Shown: positions 9,155 through 19,110 of the stretch, one piece after another | Layout: every line of letters starts with the position of its first letter | Numbering within the stretch: the stretch's first letter is position 1 | DNA from: Rothia nasimurium | GTDB lineage: Bacteria > Actinomycetota > Actinomycetes > Actinomycetales > Micrococcaceae | Assembly (NCBI RefSeq): GCF_928391935.1 | Contig: NZ_CAKMTD010000001.1 | Coordinates: forward strand, 62,001-126,000 | Length of the DNA: 64,000 nucleotides | Reading direction: 5' to 3' | Made by a program: the position numbers and the translations under genes | Notes under the pieces: model-generated | The model's database searches: none | Told to the model about the DNA's origin: nothing | What the model saw: only the letters and a program-made list of their open reading frames with translations

Positions 9155-11533
9155 CTACTGGGTGACCTGCTGGGGCTTAGACCCCGTCAGCCTGTAGGCC
9201 CGGAAAATTCCGGGTACATTTTGAATCTGGTTAATCAGGTGCTCCAGCATGAAACGGTCAGAAATCTCCACCGTATACCGGTTGACAACAAACCTGTCAT
9301 CACTGGTGTGGACCTTAGCATCAACAATATTGCAACCGGCCTCTGAAATAACCCGGATCGTGTCAGACAAGAGCGCCTTTCGGTCAATACCTTCAACCTG
9401 GAGAGAAACCCTGTAGGTTGAGTTCGTTCGGGGTGCCCAGGCAACCGTCGTTTGGCGGGGGTCGTCCTGTTGGTTCAAAACGTTGGTGCAGTCGGTTCGG
9501 TGAACAGAAATACCTTGAAGCTTTGTCACAATGCCTACGATGTCATCTGGGGGGACGGGCGTGCAGCAGCGAGCAATTTTAGTCAAAATACCCTCAGCGC
9601 CGGGTACCACCACGCCGTTGTCATCCCCAACCGTGCTTCGGGTGGTGAGCAAAGAGGCGTCAAAAGCATCAATTTCGAGGGTGTTATCAACGTCCTCCTC
9701 ACCATAGTAGAGGCTGATGAGGGAGTTAATGACGGTCTGGGTCTCCACCTCATTCTCGCCCAGGGCGTGGTAGAGGGTTGCGACATCATGCTTATGGAGC
9801 TCCTGGGCAACCTGCAACATCAGCTCAGGAGACATCATCTTGGTCAGGGGGAGCTCATGCTGACGCATGGCCTTAGTCAACCGTTCACGGCCACGATTAA
9901 CAGCCTCAAGTCGACGACCCTTCGCATAATGCTGGCGGATCTTGGTGCGGGCCTTGGAGGTGCGGACGAATTTGAGCCAGTCCTCGCTCGGCGCGTGGTT
10001 CTCGTCCTTGGTCGTCATGATCTCGACCGTGGAGCCGGTTTCAAGCTCAGTATGCAAGGGCACCAGCTTACCGTTGACCTTAGCGCCAACAGTCCGGTCC
10101 CCTACCTGGGTATGAATCGCGTAGGCAAAATCCACCGGAGTCGCCCCAGTAGGCAAAGGAATTGGCTTTCCTTGAGGCGTCAGGACAACAATCTCATCCG
10201 TTTCCAGGGTCTCAGCCAGCTGGTCGTAGAACTGCTGAGATTCGGGGTTGGAGCTAGAGATTTCCGAAATGGATTGCAGGATACCGATATTGAAGGACGA
10301 GGTTTGGGTACCCGGTTCCTTCGCAACGGGGTTCTCAACCTTCTCCCCGCGAGAAGCTGCCTTGTACCGCCAGTGGGCCGCAACCCCGTACTCAGCCTCT
10401 TCATGCATCGAGTAGGTACGAATCTGGATTTCCAGGGGCAAGCCACCGGGGCCATCAACCGTCAGGTGCAGAGACTGGTAATGGTTATTTTTGGGCTGCT
10501 TAATGTAGTCCTTGAAACGGCCAGGGACTGTCGTCCATAGGGACATGACATGCCCCAAAGCTGTGTAGCACTCAGCTTCAGTATCCACCAGGATACGGAC
10601 GGCCAAGATATCGTTGATCTCGTCAAAGCCCTTGCCCTTGGTCTTCATCTTCTGGTGGATGGAATAGTAGTGTTTGGGGCGGCCAGTAACCGTAGCCTTA
10701 ATGCCCACGGATTCCATTCGATCTTGTATGACCGTTTTAGCTTCAATTAGATATTTATCCAGCTTGGGCGAACGCTCCCCCACCATCCGTACGATTTCAG
10801 CATAAATATCGGGGCTCATAGCTGAGAACGATAGGTCCTCGAGCTCCCACTTGATGGTGTTCAGACCCAGGCGGTGGGCCAGGGGGGCATAAATTTGCAG
10901 GGTTTCCTCGGCCTTTTTTGCCGCTGACGCACCTGAAACAAACCGCCAGGTGCGGGCATTATGGAGGCGGTCAGCCAGTTTGATCAGCAAGACCCGGATA
11001 TCCTTGCTCATCGACAGAACCAGCTTACGAATCGTCTCAATGGGGGCGTTCTCCCCGTAAGAGACCTTATCTAGCTTGGTGACACCATCAACCAGGCGGG
11101 CAACTTCTTCCCCGAAATCAGCGGTCAGCTGCTCCTGGGTGTATTCGGTGTCCTCCACCGTATCGTGCAAGAGACCAGCAACCAGCACAGGACCAGTTGC
11201 TCCGATTTCAGCCAGAATCGTCGTGACGGCTACCGGGTGGGTGATATAGGGATCCCCGCTTTTGCGCTTCTGGCCCTTATGGTATTTGTTTGCCACCTGA
11301 AAGGCCCGCTGCAGGACCTCAAGGTCCTCATCCGGGTGATATCGCTTGACAGTCCGGATTACTGGTGCCAGCACCGGAGAAAATCGGGGGGCAGGTCCCT
11401 GCTGAGTCTCTCGACCAAACACAAGACGGGTGGGAACTCGGCCTGATGCAGACATTACCCGGTGCGACCCCCGCACAGGACCAGGCGTTGGAACCTGCTC
11501 ACGTTCAGCAGCTACTAACTCGGTACGGTCCAT
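9155..11533 (-). CDS. relA: Bifunctional (p)ppGpp synthetase/hydrolase (Rel/RSH)
   Basis: Long RSH enzyme (792 aa) that makes and degrades the stringent-response alarmone. The hydrolase HD domain has HDTVED at 123-128 and ADRLHNART near 187-195. The synthetase domain follows (TGRPKHYYSIHQKM, EINDILAVRILV). A TGS domain begins near IVVLTPQGKPIPLPTG, and the C-terminus carries the zinc-finger-type ARCCTPVPPDDIVG segment and an ACT domain. Both catalytic halves look intact, so it should be bifunctional. The start is ATG at 11533. A strong terminator in the 158-bp gap from secF suggests a separate transcript. The apt gene often found between secF and rel in related genomes is absent. Confidence 0.96.
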   Translation of the reverse strand: MDRTELVAAEREQVPTPGPVRGSHRVMSASGRVPTRLVFGRETQQGPAPRFSPVLAPVIRTVKRYHPDEDLEVLQRAFQVANKYHKGQKRKSGDPYITHPVAVTTILAEIGATGPVLVAGLLHDTVEDTEYTQEQLTADFGEEVARLVDGVTKLDKVSYGENAPIETIRKLVLSMSKDIRVLLIKLADRLHNARTWRFVSGASAAKKAEETLQIYAPLAHRLGLNTIKWELEDLSFSAMSPDIYAEIVRMVGERSPKLDKYLIEAKTVIQDRMESVGIKATVTGRPKHYYSIHQKMKTKGKGFDEINDILAVRILVDTEAECYTALGHVMSLWTTVPGRFKDYIKQPKNNHYQSLHLTVDGPGGLPLEIQIRTYSMHEEAEYGVAAHWRYKAASRGEKVENPVAKEPGTQTSSFNIGILQSISEISSSNPESQQFYDQLAETLETDEIVVLTPQGKPIPLPTGATPVDFAYAIHTQVGDRTVGAKVNGKLVPLHTELETGSTVEIMTTKDENHAPSEDWLKFVRTSKARTKIRQHYAKGRRLEAVNRGRERLTKAMRQHELPLTKMMSPELMLQVAQELHKHDVATLYHALGENEVETQTVINSLISLYYGEEDVDNTLEIDAFDASLLTTRSTVGDDNGVVVPGAEGILTKIARCCTPVPPDDIVGIVTKLQGISVHRTDCTNVLNQQDDPRQTTVAWAPRTNSTYRVSLQVEGIDRKALLSDTIRVISEAGCNIVDAKVHTSDDRFVVNRYTVEISDRFMLEHLINQIQNVPGIFRAYRLTGSKPQQVTQ

Positions 11534-11630
11534 GACAGTCCCCTTTAATCGATCCTCATATATATGTGCTTTGGGTTTATCTTAGATGAAATAAATGAAG
11601 GCACAAGACAATATGTCTGACAGAACAAAA

Positions 11631-11669
11631 GACGCGGCGGGTTCAGGCACTAAGCCCAACCGCCGCGTC
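11631..11669 (-). terminator. Intrinsic terminator after secF
   Basis: GC-rich arms at 11631-11643 and 11658-11669 pair (GACGCGGCGG with one bulge, then TT). Read on the minus strand the stem is followed by TTTTGTT. It lies 23 bp past the secF stop and ends the yajC-secD-secF run before rel. Confidence 0.85.
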
Positions 11670-11691
11670 CGTCCGAACCGGAATTCAGAAT

Positions 11692-12759
11692 TTATTGAAG
11701 GTTGACAGGATTAACCTGAATGCTCACTGGCTGAACGGCCTGGGGCTGTTCAGCTTCACTCGTTTCATCCACCAGTTCGCCCGCACGGTACCGGGCAACT
11801 GTCTCCTCGTGCTCCTTGATATTCTTCTCCCCCAGACGCAGGGCAGCGTAGGCAGGAGCCGCTACGAATAGAGTACCCAGGGTGCCGATGATGATACCGA
11901 CGAAAAGGGCCAGGGAGAGATCCTTCAAGGTACCGGCGCCCAGGAGCAGGGAACCGATGAAAAGAATCGAGCCCACCGGCAAGATGCCAACGATAGAGGT
12001 ATTAATGGAGCGGACCAGGGTCTGGTTGACCGCAAGGTTAACCTGTTCACCGAAGGTCGAATCATACCGGTTGGCAAGGCCGGCTGTGTTTTCCCGAATC
12101 TTGTCAAAAACAACGACGGTATCGTACAGGGAGTAGCTGAGCACCGTAAGGAAGCCAATAATTGCGCTGGGGGTAATTTCGAAGCCAACCAGTGCATACA
12201 GGCCCACTGTAGTGATGATGGTGAACAGCAAACCTGCAATAGCCGATACTGACATCTTCCAGGTCCGGAAATACAGGGCCATACCAATCATGACAAGCAC
12301 AATAAACCAGACCAGGCCAATGAGTGCCTGCTGGGTAACACCAGCACCCCAGGTGGGGCCAACGAAGGACGAAGTCACCTGGTCTGCCGTGACTGCATAG
12401 GCATCCTGCAAGGCCTGGCCAACAGCCAGGGTCTGGTCATCGTTGAGCTGGCCCATCTGGGCACGAATCGTACCTTCGGCGATATTGGTGACGCGGACGT
12501 CGCTCGCTTCAGGAGCAGCCTCAATAATGGCTTTTTCACCGACTGCAATATCAGCATTTGCCACCTGGGAGACGGTAAATTCTGAGCCACCCCGGAATTC
12601 AATGCCTAGGTTAAAGCCACCCTTGACTACCGGGACAAGAACAGCCAGGACAACCAGGAGTAGGGCAAAACTTAGAAGACGGGCCCTGAGGGCGACGAAC
12701 CCAAAGGACTTCCGCCCTGAATGTAGGTCGTTACCAAATTGAGCTAATGCGTTAGCCAC
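11692..12759 (-). CDS. secF: Protein translocase subunit SecF
   Basis: Membrane partner of SecD that uses proton motive force to help late steps of Sec export. The 355-aa protein has an N-terminal membrane helix, the periplasmic-type segment GIEFRGGSEFTV, and helices 2-6 including YSLYDTVVVFDKIREN, the conserved SecF TM4/loop signature. The C-terminus is a charged tail. It starts with GTG at 12759 and overlaps the end of secD by eight bases, indicating translational coupling. Confidence 0.95.
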   Translation of the reverse strand: MANALAQFGNDLHSGRKSFGFVALRARLLSFALLLVVLAVLVPVVKGGFNLGIEFRGGSEFTVSQVANADIAVGEKAIIEAAPEASDVRVTNIAEGTIRAQMGQLNDDQTLAVGQALQDAYAVTADQVTSSFVGPTWGAGVTQQALIGLVWFIVLVMIGMALYFRTWKMSVSAIAGLLFTIITTVGLYALVGFEITPSAIIGFLTVLSYSLYDTVVVFDKIRENTAGLANRYDSTFGEQVNLAVNQTLVRSINTSIVGILPVGSILFIGSLLLGAGTLKDLSLALFVGIIIGTLGTLFVAAPAYAALRLGEKNIKEHEETVARYRAGELVDETSEAEQPQAVQPVSIQVNPVNLQ

Positions 12760-14464
12760 GGTTGGCCTCCTCTAAGTTGATGGGTGAGGCAGTAGCTGCG
12801 AGTTCAGCCTGTTCAGCTGCAAGACGTTCCCGTCGTTTCTTCTCGGCTAGGCTAATAACCTCTTCAGTCTCTTCAGGGGTGCGGACGCGGCCTGCTCCCC
12901 GGTACAGCGGGGTGGAACCAAGAGCTACCGGATCCATGCCAGAGAAACGACCACCGTTCTTGAAGTATTCACGCTGACCCAGCAGAACCATCATGGGATG
13001 AATCAAGAGGAAGGTGATGATGAGGTCGGCAATTGCCGTCAACCCCAGCGTAAAGGCAAAACCGCGAACGTTACCGACAGATGCAAAATACAGGACGACA
13101 GCTGCCAGGAGGTTCACAGCCTTCGACGCGATAATAGTCTGTTTTGCCCGCTTCCACCCGTGATCGATTGCCGCAGGAATGGTGCGGCCGGTGCGGATTT
13201 CATCTCGGATTCGTTCAAAGTAAACGATAAAGGAGTCAGCCATCAAACCAATGGAGACAATCAGACCGGCAACACCGGCCAGGGACAGGCGGTAGTTCAT
13301 TGCCTGACCCAGAAGGACGATAACACCGTAAGAGAAGAGGCCAGCAACGATAATCGAAACGATATTAACCAGGCCCACCAGACGGTACTGGAAGATGGAG
13401 TAGATAAAGACCAGCAAAAGGCCAATCAAACCCGCAATCAGACCCATCTTCAGCTGATCAGCACCCAGGGTTGCAGAAATCTGCTGTTCTGACTGGATCG
13501 AGAAGGTGATAGGTAGGGCCCCGTATTTGAGCTGTTCAGCGAGGTTTGCGGCCTCCTGCTCGGTGAAATTACCGGTGATCTGTGGCTTGCCGTCAGAAAT
13601 CACAGCCTGGGTAACGGGAGAGGAAAGAACCTTCCCGTCCAGCATGATGGCAAAACGGGCGCGGGGGTCGCTGGGGTTGGCTCCACGGATGGAGTTCAGG
13701 CGGGTCGTGACGTCCTGGAAGGTTTTGGTGGCTGCGTCATTGAAGTCGATATTGACGCCCCACATGCCCGTTGAGTAACCAGTGGAACTGGAAACCTGGG
13801 AGTGGCTGGCAGTATCAATATCAGTACCTGAAATTTCAATGGGGCCCAGGATGTACTTTTCCGTTCCATCGGATGCACAGGCGACGATGGCGCTGTTAGG
13901 GTCCTGGCCGTCAATTGCGACATTCGCGGGATTGGTGCAGTCCAGGGCCTCATATTCCCGCCAAATTTCCGGGGTGACCCAGTTGTAGTCTGAACCGTCA
14001 GTGGGGTCAGCGGTGGGCTGAGGCAACTGGTCGTCAGGTGTTACCTGGTCACCGGTAACAGCCTGCGGGGAGCCAGAGTTAATGACCGCTCGGAAGCTCA
14101 TCTGGGCTGAAGTCTGAATCAGAGCTCGAGTTTCAGGGCTCAAGGTTCCCGGGATTGAAACGACGACGTTTTTGCCTGACTGGGTGGTGACCTCAGCTTC
14201 AGCAACGCCAGAGCCGTCAACTCGTTGGCGGATAATTTCTACGGCCTGGTCGAGCTGTTCGGAGGTCACTTGACCCCCGCCAGCATCATTTACCTGGGGT
14301 GAAAGAATAAGCTGGGTGCCGCCTGAGAGGTCTAGAGCCAGCTTGGGGAGCCAGTTTCCACCGGCGAATGTGGAGCCGAAGATACCTCCGGCTAGGATAA
14401 GCATCACTACAGCCATGGAGACGAGTGCTCCCTTTGCTTTAGTGACCGGGGCTTTATAGGCCAT
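12752..14464 (-). CDS. secD: Protein translocase subunit SecD
   Basis: Six-helix RND-like Sec accessory subunit, 570 aa. The first helix is at about residues 14-32, followed by LALDLSGGTQLIL (the conserved LGLDLxGG motif), an extracytoplasmic domain with GSGVAEAEVTTQ and VVSIPG, then TM2-6 (LIAGLIGLLLVFIYSIFQYR, GLIVSIGLMADSFIVYFERIRDE). The actinobacterial insert in the P1 domain is present (about 135-250). The start is ATG at 14464. A hairpin with a TTTT tract lies between yajC and secD. Confidence 0.95.
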   Translation of the reverse strand: MAYKAPVTKAKGALVSMAVVMLILAGGIFGSTFAGGNWLPKLALDLSGGTQLILSPQVNDAGGGQVTSEQLDQAVEIIRQRVDGSGVAEAEVTTQSGKNVVVSIPGTLSPETRALIQTSAQMSFRAVINSGSPQAVTGDQVTPDDQLPQPTADPTDGSDYNWVTPEIWREYEALDCTNPANVAIDGQDPNSAIVACASDGTEKYILGPIEISGTDIDTASHSQVSSSTGYSTGMWGVNIDFNDAATKTFQDVTTRLNSIRGANPSDPRARFAIMLDGKVLSSPVTQAVISDGKPQITGNFTEQEAANLAEQLKYGALPITFSIQSEQQISATLGADQLKMGLIAGLIGLLLVFIYSIFQYRLVGLVNIVSIIVAGLFSYGVIVLLGQAMNYRLSLAGVAGLIVSIGLMADSFIVYFERIRDEIRTGRTIPAAIDHGWKRAKQTIIASKAVNLLAAVVLYFASVGNVRGFAFTLGLTAIADLIITFLLIHPMMVLLGQREYFKNGGRFSGMDPVALGSTPLYRGAGRVRTPEETEEVISLAEKKRRERLAAEQAELAATASPINLEEANRG

Positions 14465-14512
14465 GGGTAACCCTTCTCATGGTGGGTGACATGGTAGTAA
14501 ACATGAAAAGGC

Positions 14513-14537
14513 GCGCCACCAGCTGCATGGGTGGCGC
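14513..14537 (-). terminator. Hairpin/attenuator between yajC and secD
   Basis: Arms GCGCCACC and GGTGGCGC form an 8-bp stem. On the minus strand it is followed by GCC then TTTT. It lies just past the yajC stop, so it may partly terminate transcription before secDF. Confidence 0.55.
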
Positions 14538-14546
14538 ACCTAGGCT

Positions 14547-14882
14547 TTAGTTCTTGGGGTCTTCCGCGACCTCACCGTTGATGACGGGGGTGGCGGCCTC
14601 TGCGTCCTGGCCTTCTTCGATGGTAGTGACAGTCATGAGGTGGACTTTCACCACGGTGCCGGGAGCAATTTCTAGCTGGGCGGTGGTGTCTTCCTTATTG
14701 ATGGAGACGATACTGCCGTAGAGACCAAAGTTAGTCATGACTTTGGTGCCGGGCACCATGGAGTCCTGACGTTCCTGGAGCTGCTGCTGGGCCTTTTTTG
14801 CTCGCCTGGCTGGGAGCACGATAAGGACGAGCATCATGATGGCGAGCAGGGCAAGCATAAAGACTGGTGAACCGGGTTCCAC
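14547..14882 (-). CDS. yajC: Preprotein translocase subunit YajC
   Basis: Small SecDF-associated membrane protein of 111 aa. One N-terminal membrane helix (FMLALLAIMMLVLIVLPAR, about 8-26) is followed by the conserved RRAKKAQQQLQERQDS, PGTKVMTNFGLYGSIVSI and VVKVHLMTVTTI segments of the YajC soluble domain. The start is GTG at 14882 with AAAGGAA five bases upstream. It sits between ruvB and secD, the usual actinobacterial order. Confidence 0.93.
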   Translation of the reverse strand: MEPGSPVFMLALLAIMMLVLIVLPARRAKKAQQQLQERQDSMVPGTKVMTNFGLYGSIVSINKEDTTAQLEIAPGTVVKVHLMTVTTIEEGQDAEAATPVINGEVAEDPKN

Positions 14883-15002
14883 AGTATTCCTTTGGAGTAG
14901 AGAACAAATCTAATCTTTCATTCTAGGCTACCGGCCCCGCTCCTGCCTGGGCATTACGCTGAGGGAATGGTATTTCTGCCCTCACCCTTGCCGCTACCCG
15001 GA

Positions 15003-16040
15003 CTAGGGCAGCTCAGGAGCCTGGAGCCCCAGGTGCTCCCAGGCGGCCGGCAGGGCGACCCGGCCCCGGGGCGTCCTGCCTATGAGGCCCTCCCGCACCA
15101 GGTAGGGTTCAGCGACTGTTTCTACGGTTTCGGTTTCTTCTCCGACGGCTATTGCCAGGGTGGAAAGCCCTACTGGCCCTCCCCCAAACTTGGTAATCAG
15201 GGCGGTCAGAACGGCCCGGTCGAGGCGGTCTAGGCCGCGTTCGTCGACCTCATACATGTTGAGGGCAGCAGCCGCTGAACTAGCCTCGATCCGGTCTACC
15301 CCGTGAACCAGAGCCCAGTCCCGCACACGGCGCAGGAGCCGGTTGGCGATACGGGGGGTACCCCGGGAGCGGCTGGCGATTTCGCTAAAGCCCTCGGGAC
15401 TGATGGACAGCTCCATAAGCCCGGCAGAGCGGCGAATGACGCTCTCGAGTTCGGCCACAGAATAGAACTCAAGATGGCCGGTAAAGCCAAAACGATCCCG
15501 CAGGGGGCCAGGCAACAAGCCAGCCCGCGTCGTTGCCCCCACCAGGGTGAAAGGGGGAAGTTCCAGGGGAATTGAGGTTGCACCAGCGCCCTTGCCCACG
15601 ACAATATCCACCCGGAAGTCTTCCATAGCCATGTAGAGCATCTCTTCCGCCGGTCGGCTCATACGGTGAATTTCATCGAGAAAGAGAACTTCCCCCGGGG
15701 TCAGAGAGGAAAGGATCGCAGCGAGGTCCCCCGAATGCTGAATAGCTGGGCCAGAAGTAATCCTCAAGGGGGCATCCATTTCAGCGGCAATAATCATGGC
15801 CAGGGTGGTCTTACCTAGGCCGGGTGGACCCGAAAGCAGGACGTGGTCAGCCGGCCTCCCCCTCAGCTTAGAGGCTTCCAAGACCAGGGATAGCTGCTGC
15901 CGCACCCGCTGCTGGCCCACGAAATCGTCCAGGGATTTAGGGCGCAGGGCAGCCTCAATCATCCGTTCTTCTGGTTCTTCGTCCATGGACACCAGGCGCT
16001 GGCCGGGGAACTGGCCGTCGGCGTGGGGTAACTGACTCAT
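15003..16040 (-). CDS. ruvB: Holliday junction branch migration helicase RuvB
   Basis: AAA+ motor of the RuvABC resolvasome, 345 aa. Walker [10 protein letters not shown] is at about 70-78, Walker [10 protein letters not shown] follows, then [19 protein letters not shown] (sensor 1 and arginine finger). The C-terminal winged helix contains [23 protein letters not shown] and [17 protein letters not shown]. The start is ATG at 16040, 39 bp downstream of ruvA. It works with RuvA in DNA repair and fork rescue. Confidence 0.96.
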   Translation of the reverse strand: MSQLPHADGQFPGQRLVSMDEEPEERMIEAALRPKSLDDFVGQQRVRQQLSLVLEASKLRGRPADHVLLSGPPGLGKTTLAMIIAAEMDAPLRITSGPAIQHSGDLAAILSSLTPGEVLFLDEIHRMSRPAEEMLYMAMEDFRVDIVVGKGAGATSIPLELPPFTLVGATTRAGLLPGPLRDRFGFTGHLEFYSVAELESVIRRSAGLMELSISPEGFSEIASRSRGTPRIANRLLRRVRDWALVHGVDRIEASSAAAALNMYEVDERGLDRLDRAVLTALITKFGGGPVGLSTLAIAVGEETETVETVAEPYLVREGLIGRTPRGRVALPAAWEHLGLQAPELP

Positions 16041-16079
16041 ACTCTACTTACCTTGTCTTGAAGGGCAGGAAACGGGGCA

Positions 16080-16685
16080 CTACTTGGCAGACCCAAGGCT
16101 TGCAAGAACCAGACGGAGGGCCTCAGCAACCCCCATCGTCTCAGCAGCAGGATTGGTTTCCAGGAAAGAATCGATAGCACCGGTGGCGTCTTTTTCCGTC
16201 CAGCCTAGGGAGGTGAGGGCGTCCTGGACCTGGGGCCTCCAGGAGACCCCCTGACTGATGGGGAGTTCGTCCGTAGCCCCATCGGCAAGAATCAGTTTGC
16301 CCGCAAGCTCCAGGACGATTCGGCGGGCCCCCTTGGGCCCGATACCGGGCACCTTAGTAAAAGCCTTGTCATCGCCAGTTGCCACAGCCCGCTCAACCTC
16401 AGCCGGGGTATGGACCCCCAGGACGGCCAGGGCAATGCGGGGGCCGATTCCCGATACTGACATCATCATGTCAAAGACCTCCCTCTCAGCCGGTTCAGCA
16501 AAACCGTAGAGGGTCATGGAATCTTCTCGAACGATCATGGTGGTCAGGACGGTAGCCTGCTCCCCCAGGCGCAGCTTGGCAGCCGTGCGGGCATTGAGGT
16601 GAACCAACATGCCAAAACCATTGACATCAACAACGGCCGTCTCTAACCCCAGATGGGTGACAGTACCGGTTAGTGAGCTAATCAT
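16080..16685 (-). CDS. ruvA: Holliday junction DNA-binding protein RuvA
   Basis: Tetrameric junction-binding protein of 201 aa. It starts MISSLTGTVTHLG, the usual OB-fold opening. Helix-hairpin-helix motifs are at LMSVSGIGPRIALAVLG-like positions (about 73-89) and TKVPGIGPKGARRIVLEL (about 110-127). The C-terminal domain III, which contacts RuvB, occupies 150-201. It lies between ruvC and ruvB, in the standard ruvC-ruvA-ruvB order. Confidence 0.95.
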   Translation of the reverse strand: MISSLTGTVTHLGLETAVVDVNGFGMLVHLNARTAAKLRLGEQATVLTTMIVREDSMTLYGFAEPAEREVFDMMMSVSGIGPRIALAVLGVHTPAEVERAVATGDDKAFTKVPGIGPKGARRIVLELAGKLILADGATDELPISQGVSWRPQVQDALTSLGWTEKDATGAIDSFLETNPAAETMGVAEALRLVLASLGSAK

Positions 16686-16734
16686 GCAACCAATTCTATT
16701 CGAATATATGTACTAATACAAGAGGGGCCCTCCC

Positions 16735-17406
16735 CTATCTTTTAGCCCTTGCCTCAGCCTCCAACCAGGCCCGCTGGGCGGGGGTGAGCTGGGCTGTACG
16801 ACGAGCTGCCGCCGGGTTCGAGCCCTGGTGGGTCTGGGTCGTCGCTGCCATATTGATCCCTGACCCAATACCACCACCCCGCCAGCCGTGACAGATAGCA
16901 AGGGCCAGGGCGTCGGCCGCGTCAGCTGGCTTAGGCATGGCGTCCAACCCCAGAATACGAGTGACCATGCGCCCTACAGAGGCCTTATCTGCCCGCCCTG
17001 AGCCCGTGACTGCCGCCTTGACCTCAGACGGGGTGTGAAAATGCACCGGAACACCACGAGCAGCAGCCGCAGCAATCACCACACCTGAGGCGTGGGCTGT
17101 ACCAATGACCGTATTAACCTGTTCCTGGGCAAAAACCCGCTCAATCGCCAGGGCGTCGGGCTGGTAGGTATCCAGCCAGGCCTCAGCGGCCCGGAAAATC
17201 TTGAGGATACGGGCGTCCAGGCTTTCCGAGGCTGCGGTGCCCGCCACCCCCACATTCACAAAATGAGCCTTACGGTTGGCCGTCATATCAACGAGCCCGA
17301 AACCACACCGGGTGAGGCCCGGATCAACCCCTAGAATGCGGGCAGCGCCCGGAACTCGCGGGGCGGGTTCCGGGCGCTGGTGTGAGGTGCCGTGAACGAG
17401 CGTCAC
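16735..17406 (-). CDS. ruvC: Crossover junction endodeoxyribonuclease RuvC
   Basis: Holliday junction resolvase with an RNase H fold. The first catalytic Asp is in [14 protein letters not shown] (D28). [16 protein letters not shown] carries the conserved Glu, and the last acidic pair is in [14 protein letters not shown]. At 223 aa it is longer than usual (about 160-190), with a 20-residue N-terminal extension and a roughly 48-residue polar C-terminal tail. The start is GTG at 17406, preceded by AGGAGG. The yebC gene ends 27 bp upstream. Confidence 0.94.
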   Translation of the reverse strand: MTLVHGTSHQRPEPAPRVPGAARILGVDPGLTRCGFGLVDMTANRKAHFVNVGVAGTAASESLDARILKIFRAAEAWLDTYQPDALAIERVFAQEQVNTVIGTAHASGVVIAAAAARGVPVHFHTPSEVKAAVTGSGRADKASVGRMVTRILGLDAMPKPADAADALALAICHGWRGGGIGSGINMAATTQTHQGSNPAAARRTAQLTPAQRAWLEAEARAKR

Positions 17407-17433
17407 GAGCCCCTCCTTTCCCTCTTGTTGGGC

Positions 17434-18192
17434 TTATTCAGCCTCAAGCTCAGCCATGACAGCTTCGCTGATATCTGCGTTGGAGTAGACGTTCTGAACG
17501 TCATCCAGTTCTTCAATAGCGTCAGCTAGCTTAAGGAACTTCTTGGCACCTTCGGCATCCAGGTCTACCTGCATGGTCGGACGGAAAACCGGGTCGTCAT
17601 TGTTGTACTCAAGCTCAGCTTCCTCCAGGGCCTTACGGATGGCCGGGAGGTCGGTGGCCTCAGAGACAACGGTGAAGATATCGCCTTCGTCGATGACCTC
17701 TTCAGCACCGGCGTCGAGCACTGCCATAAGGACGTCGTCCTCAGTCAGGCCCTCAGCCTTGGCAACTTCGGCAACACCCTTGCGCTCAAAGAGGAAGGCG
17801 ACGGAACCGGAGTCGGCCATGGTGCCACCGTTACGGGTCACGGCGGTGCGAACCTCAGCTGCCGCACGGTTGCGGTTGTCGGTCAGACACTCAATGTAGA
17901 GGGCGGTACCCTGGGGGCCACGGGCCTCGTACATGATTTCGGTGTAGTCGATGGTTTCACCGGTCAGGCCTGCACCGCGCTTGATCGCACGATCGACGTT
18001 GTCGTTGGGCACTGAGTTCTTCTTGGCCTTAGAAATCGCCAGGTCCAGGGCGGGGTTACCGGCGGGGTCGGGGCCACCCATACGAGCTGCTACTTCGATA
18101 GCCTTGATGTACTTGGCGAACATCTTGGCGCGTTTTGCGTCAATTGCGGCTTTCTTGTGCTTCGTGGTGGCCCATTTGGAGTGACCTGCCAT
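17434..18192 (-). CDS. YebC/PmpR (TACO1-like) family protein
   Basis: A 252-aa protein of the family annotated as transcriptional regulators, for which a role in relieving ribosome stalling has been proposed more recently. It begins with the family hallmark [21 protein letters not shown] and contains [24 protein letters not shown] and [20 protein letters not shown] place the start at ATG 18192 because AAGGAGAATC lies directly before it. The frame is open 14 codons further upstream, but that extension is not conserved in the family. It heads the yebC-ruvC-ruvA-ruvB-yajC-secD-secF run. Confidence 0.94.
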   Translation of the reverse strand: MAGHSKWATTKHKKAAIDAKRAKMFAKYIKAIEVAARMGGPDPAGNPALDLAISKAKKNSVPNDNVDRAIKRGAGLTGETIDYTEIMYEARGPQGTALYIECLTDNRNRAAAEVRTAVTRNGGTMADSGSVAFLFERKGVAEVAKAEGLTEDDVLMAVLDAGAEEVIDEGDIFTVVSEATDLPAIRKALEEAELEYNNDDPVFRPTMQVDLDAEGAKKFLKLADAIEELDDVQNVYSNADISEAVMAELEAE

Positions 18193-18330
18193 GATTCTCC
18201 TTGTTTGTGTTATCGCGACGCCCACCAGGGGCATCTAGTCCGCAGTCTATTCTAGCGAGTTCGGCCCGCCCGTGCAGGGCCGGGGAGGTTCGGGGGCTGA
18301 CGTGTCCAGGTGAACCGGGCCCCTGCGTCC

Positions 18331-19110
18331 TTACCGGGGACGGGCAGCAGCCGAGGCCCTGGCTTTCTCCACCAGGGAATCGTCGATACTGGCGGGGGTG
18401 AATTCACCGTACTTTTTCAGGGCAGCCTGCTTGATGAGGTAGTCAGATATTGCTGGGTTCTTGGGTAGCAGGGAGCCGTGCAGGTAGGTTCCGATGACGT
18501 TGTGGACGCGGGCGCCCTCCCCCTGGTCGTCGCGGTTGTTCCCCTCACCCTTGGTCACTGTGGCCAGGGGCTTGGAAGCTCCTGAGAGGTAGGTGAGGCC
18601 GGAGTGGTTCTCAAACCCGATGATGGTGCCGAACTCCTCAGATTCCTCGACGATATTACCGATCAGGCGTTCTTCGCCACCCCGGGTAACAGCCTCAAAA
18701 ATCCCAATGCCCTTGAGAGTCTCCCCGGCTACGGTCTTGAACTCCTGGCCGAAGAGCTGGTAGAGGCCACAAATGACGAGCATGGGGGTGCCCGCCTCAG
18801 CCAGGGAACGGAGGATATCAGCGCGGGCCAGCAGGTCGTCCTGGATAACAGATTGGCCTGAGTCCTGGCCACCGCCACCCACAAAAATGTCACCGTCCAG
18901 GGGGAAGTCGTCGCCGGGGTTGTAGTCCACAATCTCAGTGACAAAACCGTGAGCCTGGGCGCGGCGGGAGAGGGAAAGGGTGTTGCCCCAGTCCCCGTAA
19001 ATGTTCATGTCTTTGGGGAAGAGCTGCACAATTTTGAGGCTCTTCTGGTTGCCTGCCTGGCTCTCAGCCTGCTCACCAGCTGACTGAGGGGTGTTCCCGA
19101 GTTCACTCAC
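18331..19110 (-). CDS. gatD: Lipid II isoglutaminyl synthase, glutaminase subunit GatD
   Basis: Class I glutamine amidotransferase (CobB/CobQ-like) of 259 aa that supplies ammonia to MurT for amidating the D-Glu of the peptidoglycan stem. The nucleophile is Cys114 in MLVICGLYQLFG and the catalytic His is His211 in TYLHGSLLPKN. IVQLFPKDMNIYGDWGN is the usual GatD opening. The first 24 residues are a low-complexity Gln/Glu-rich extension. The start codon overlaps the murT stop by four bases, consistent with a stoichiometric complex. Confidence 0.94.
   Translation of the reverse strand: MSELGNTPQSAGEQAESQAGNQKSLKIVQLFPKDMNIYGDWGNTLSLSRRAQAHGFVTEIVDYNPGDDFPLDGDIFVGGGGQDSGQSVIQDDLLARADILRSLAEAGTPMLVICGLYQLFGQEFKTVAGETLKGIGIFEAVTRGGEERLIGNIVEESEEFGTIIGFENHSGLTYLSGASKPLATVTKGEGNNRDDQGEGARVHNVIGTYLHGSLLPKNPAISDYLIKQAALKKYGEFTPASIDDSLVEKARASAAARPR

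Noticed and set aside
18193-18234. Upstream extension of the YebC gene
   Set aside because: AAGGAG directly precedes ATG 18192, where the conserved family N-terminus begins.
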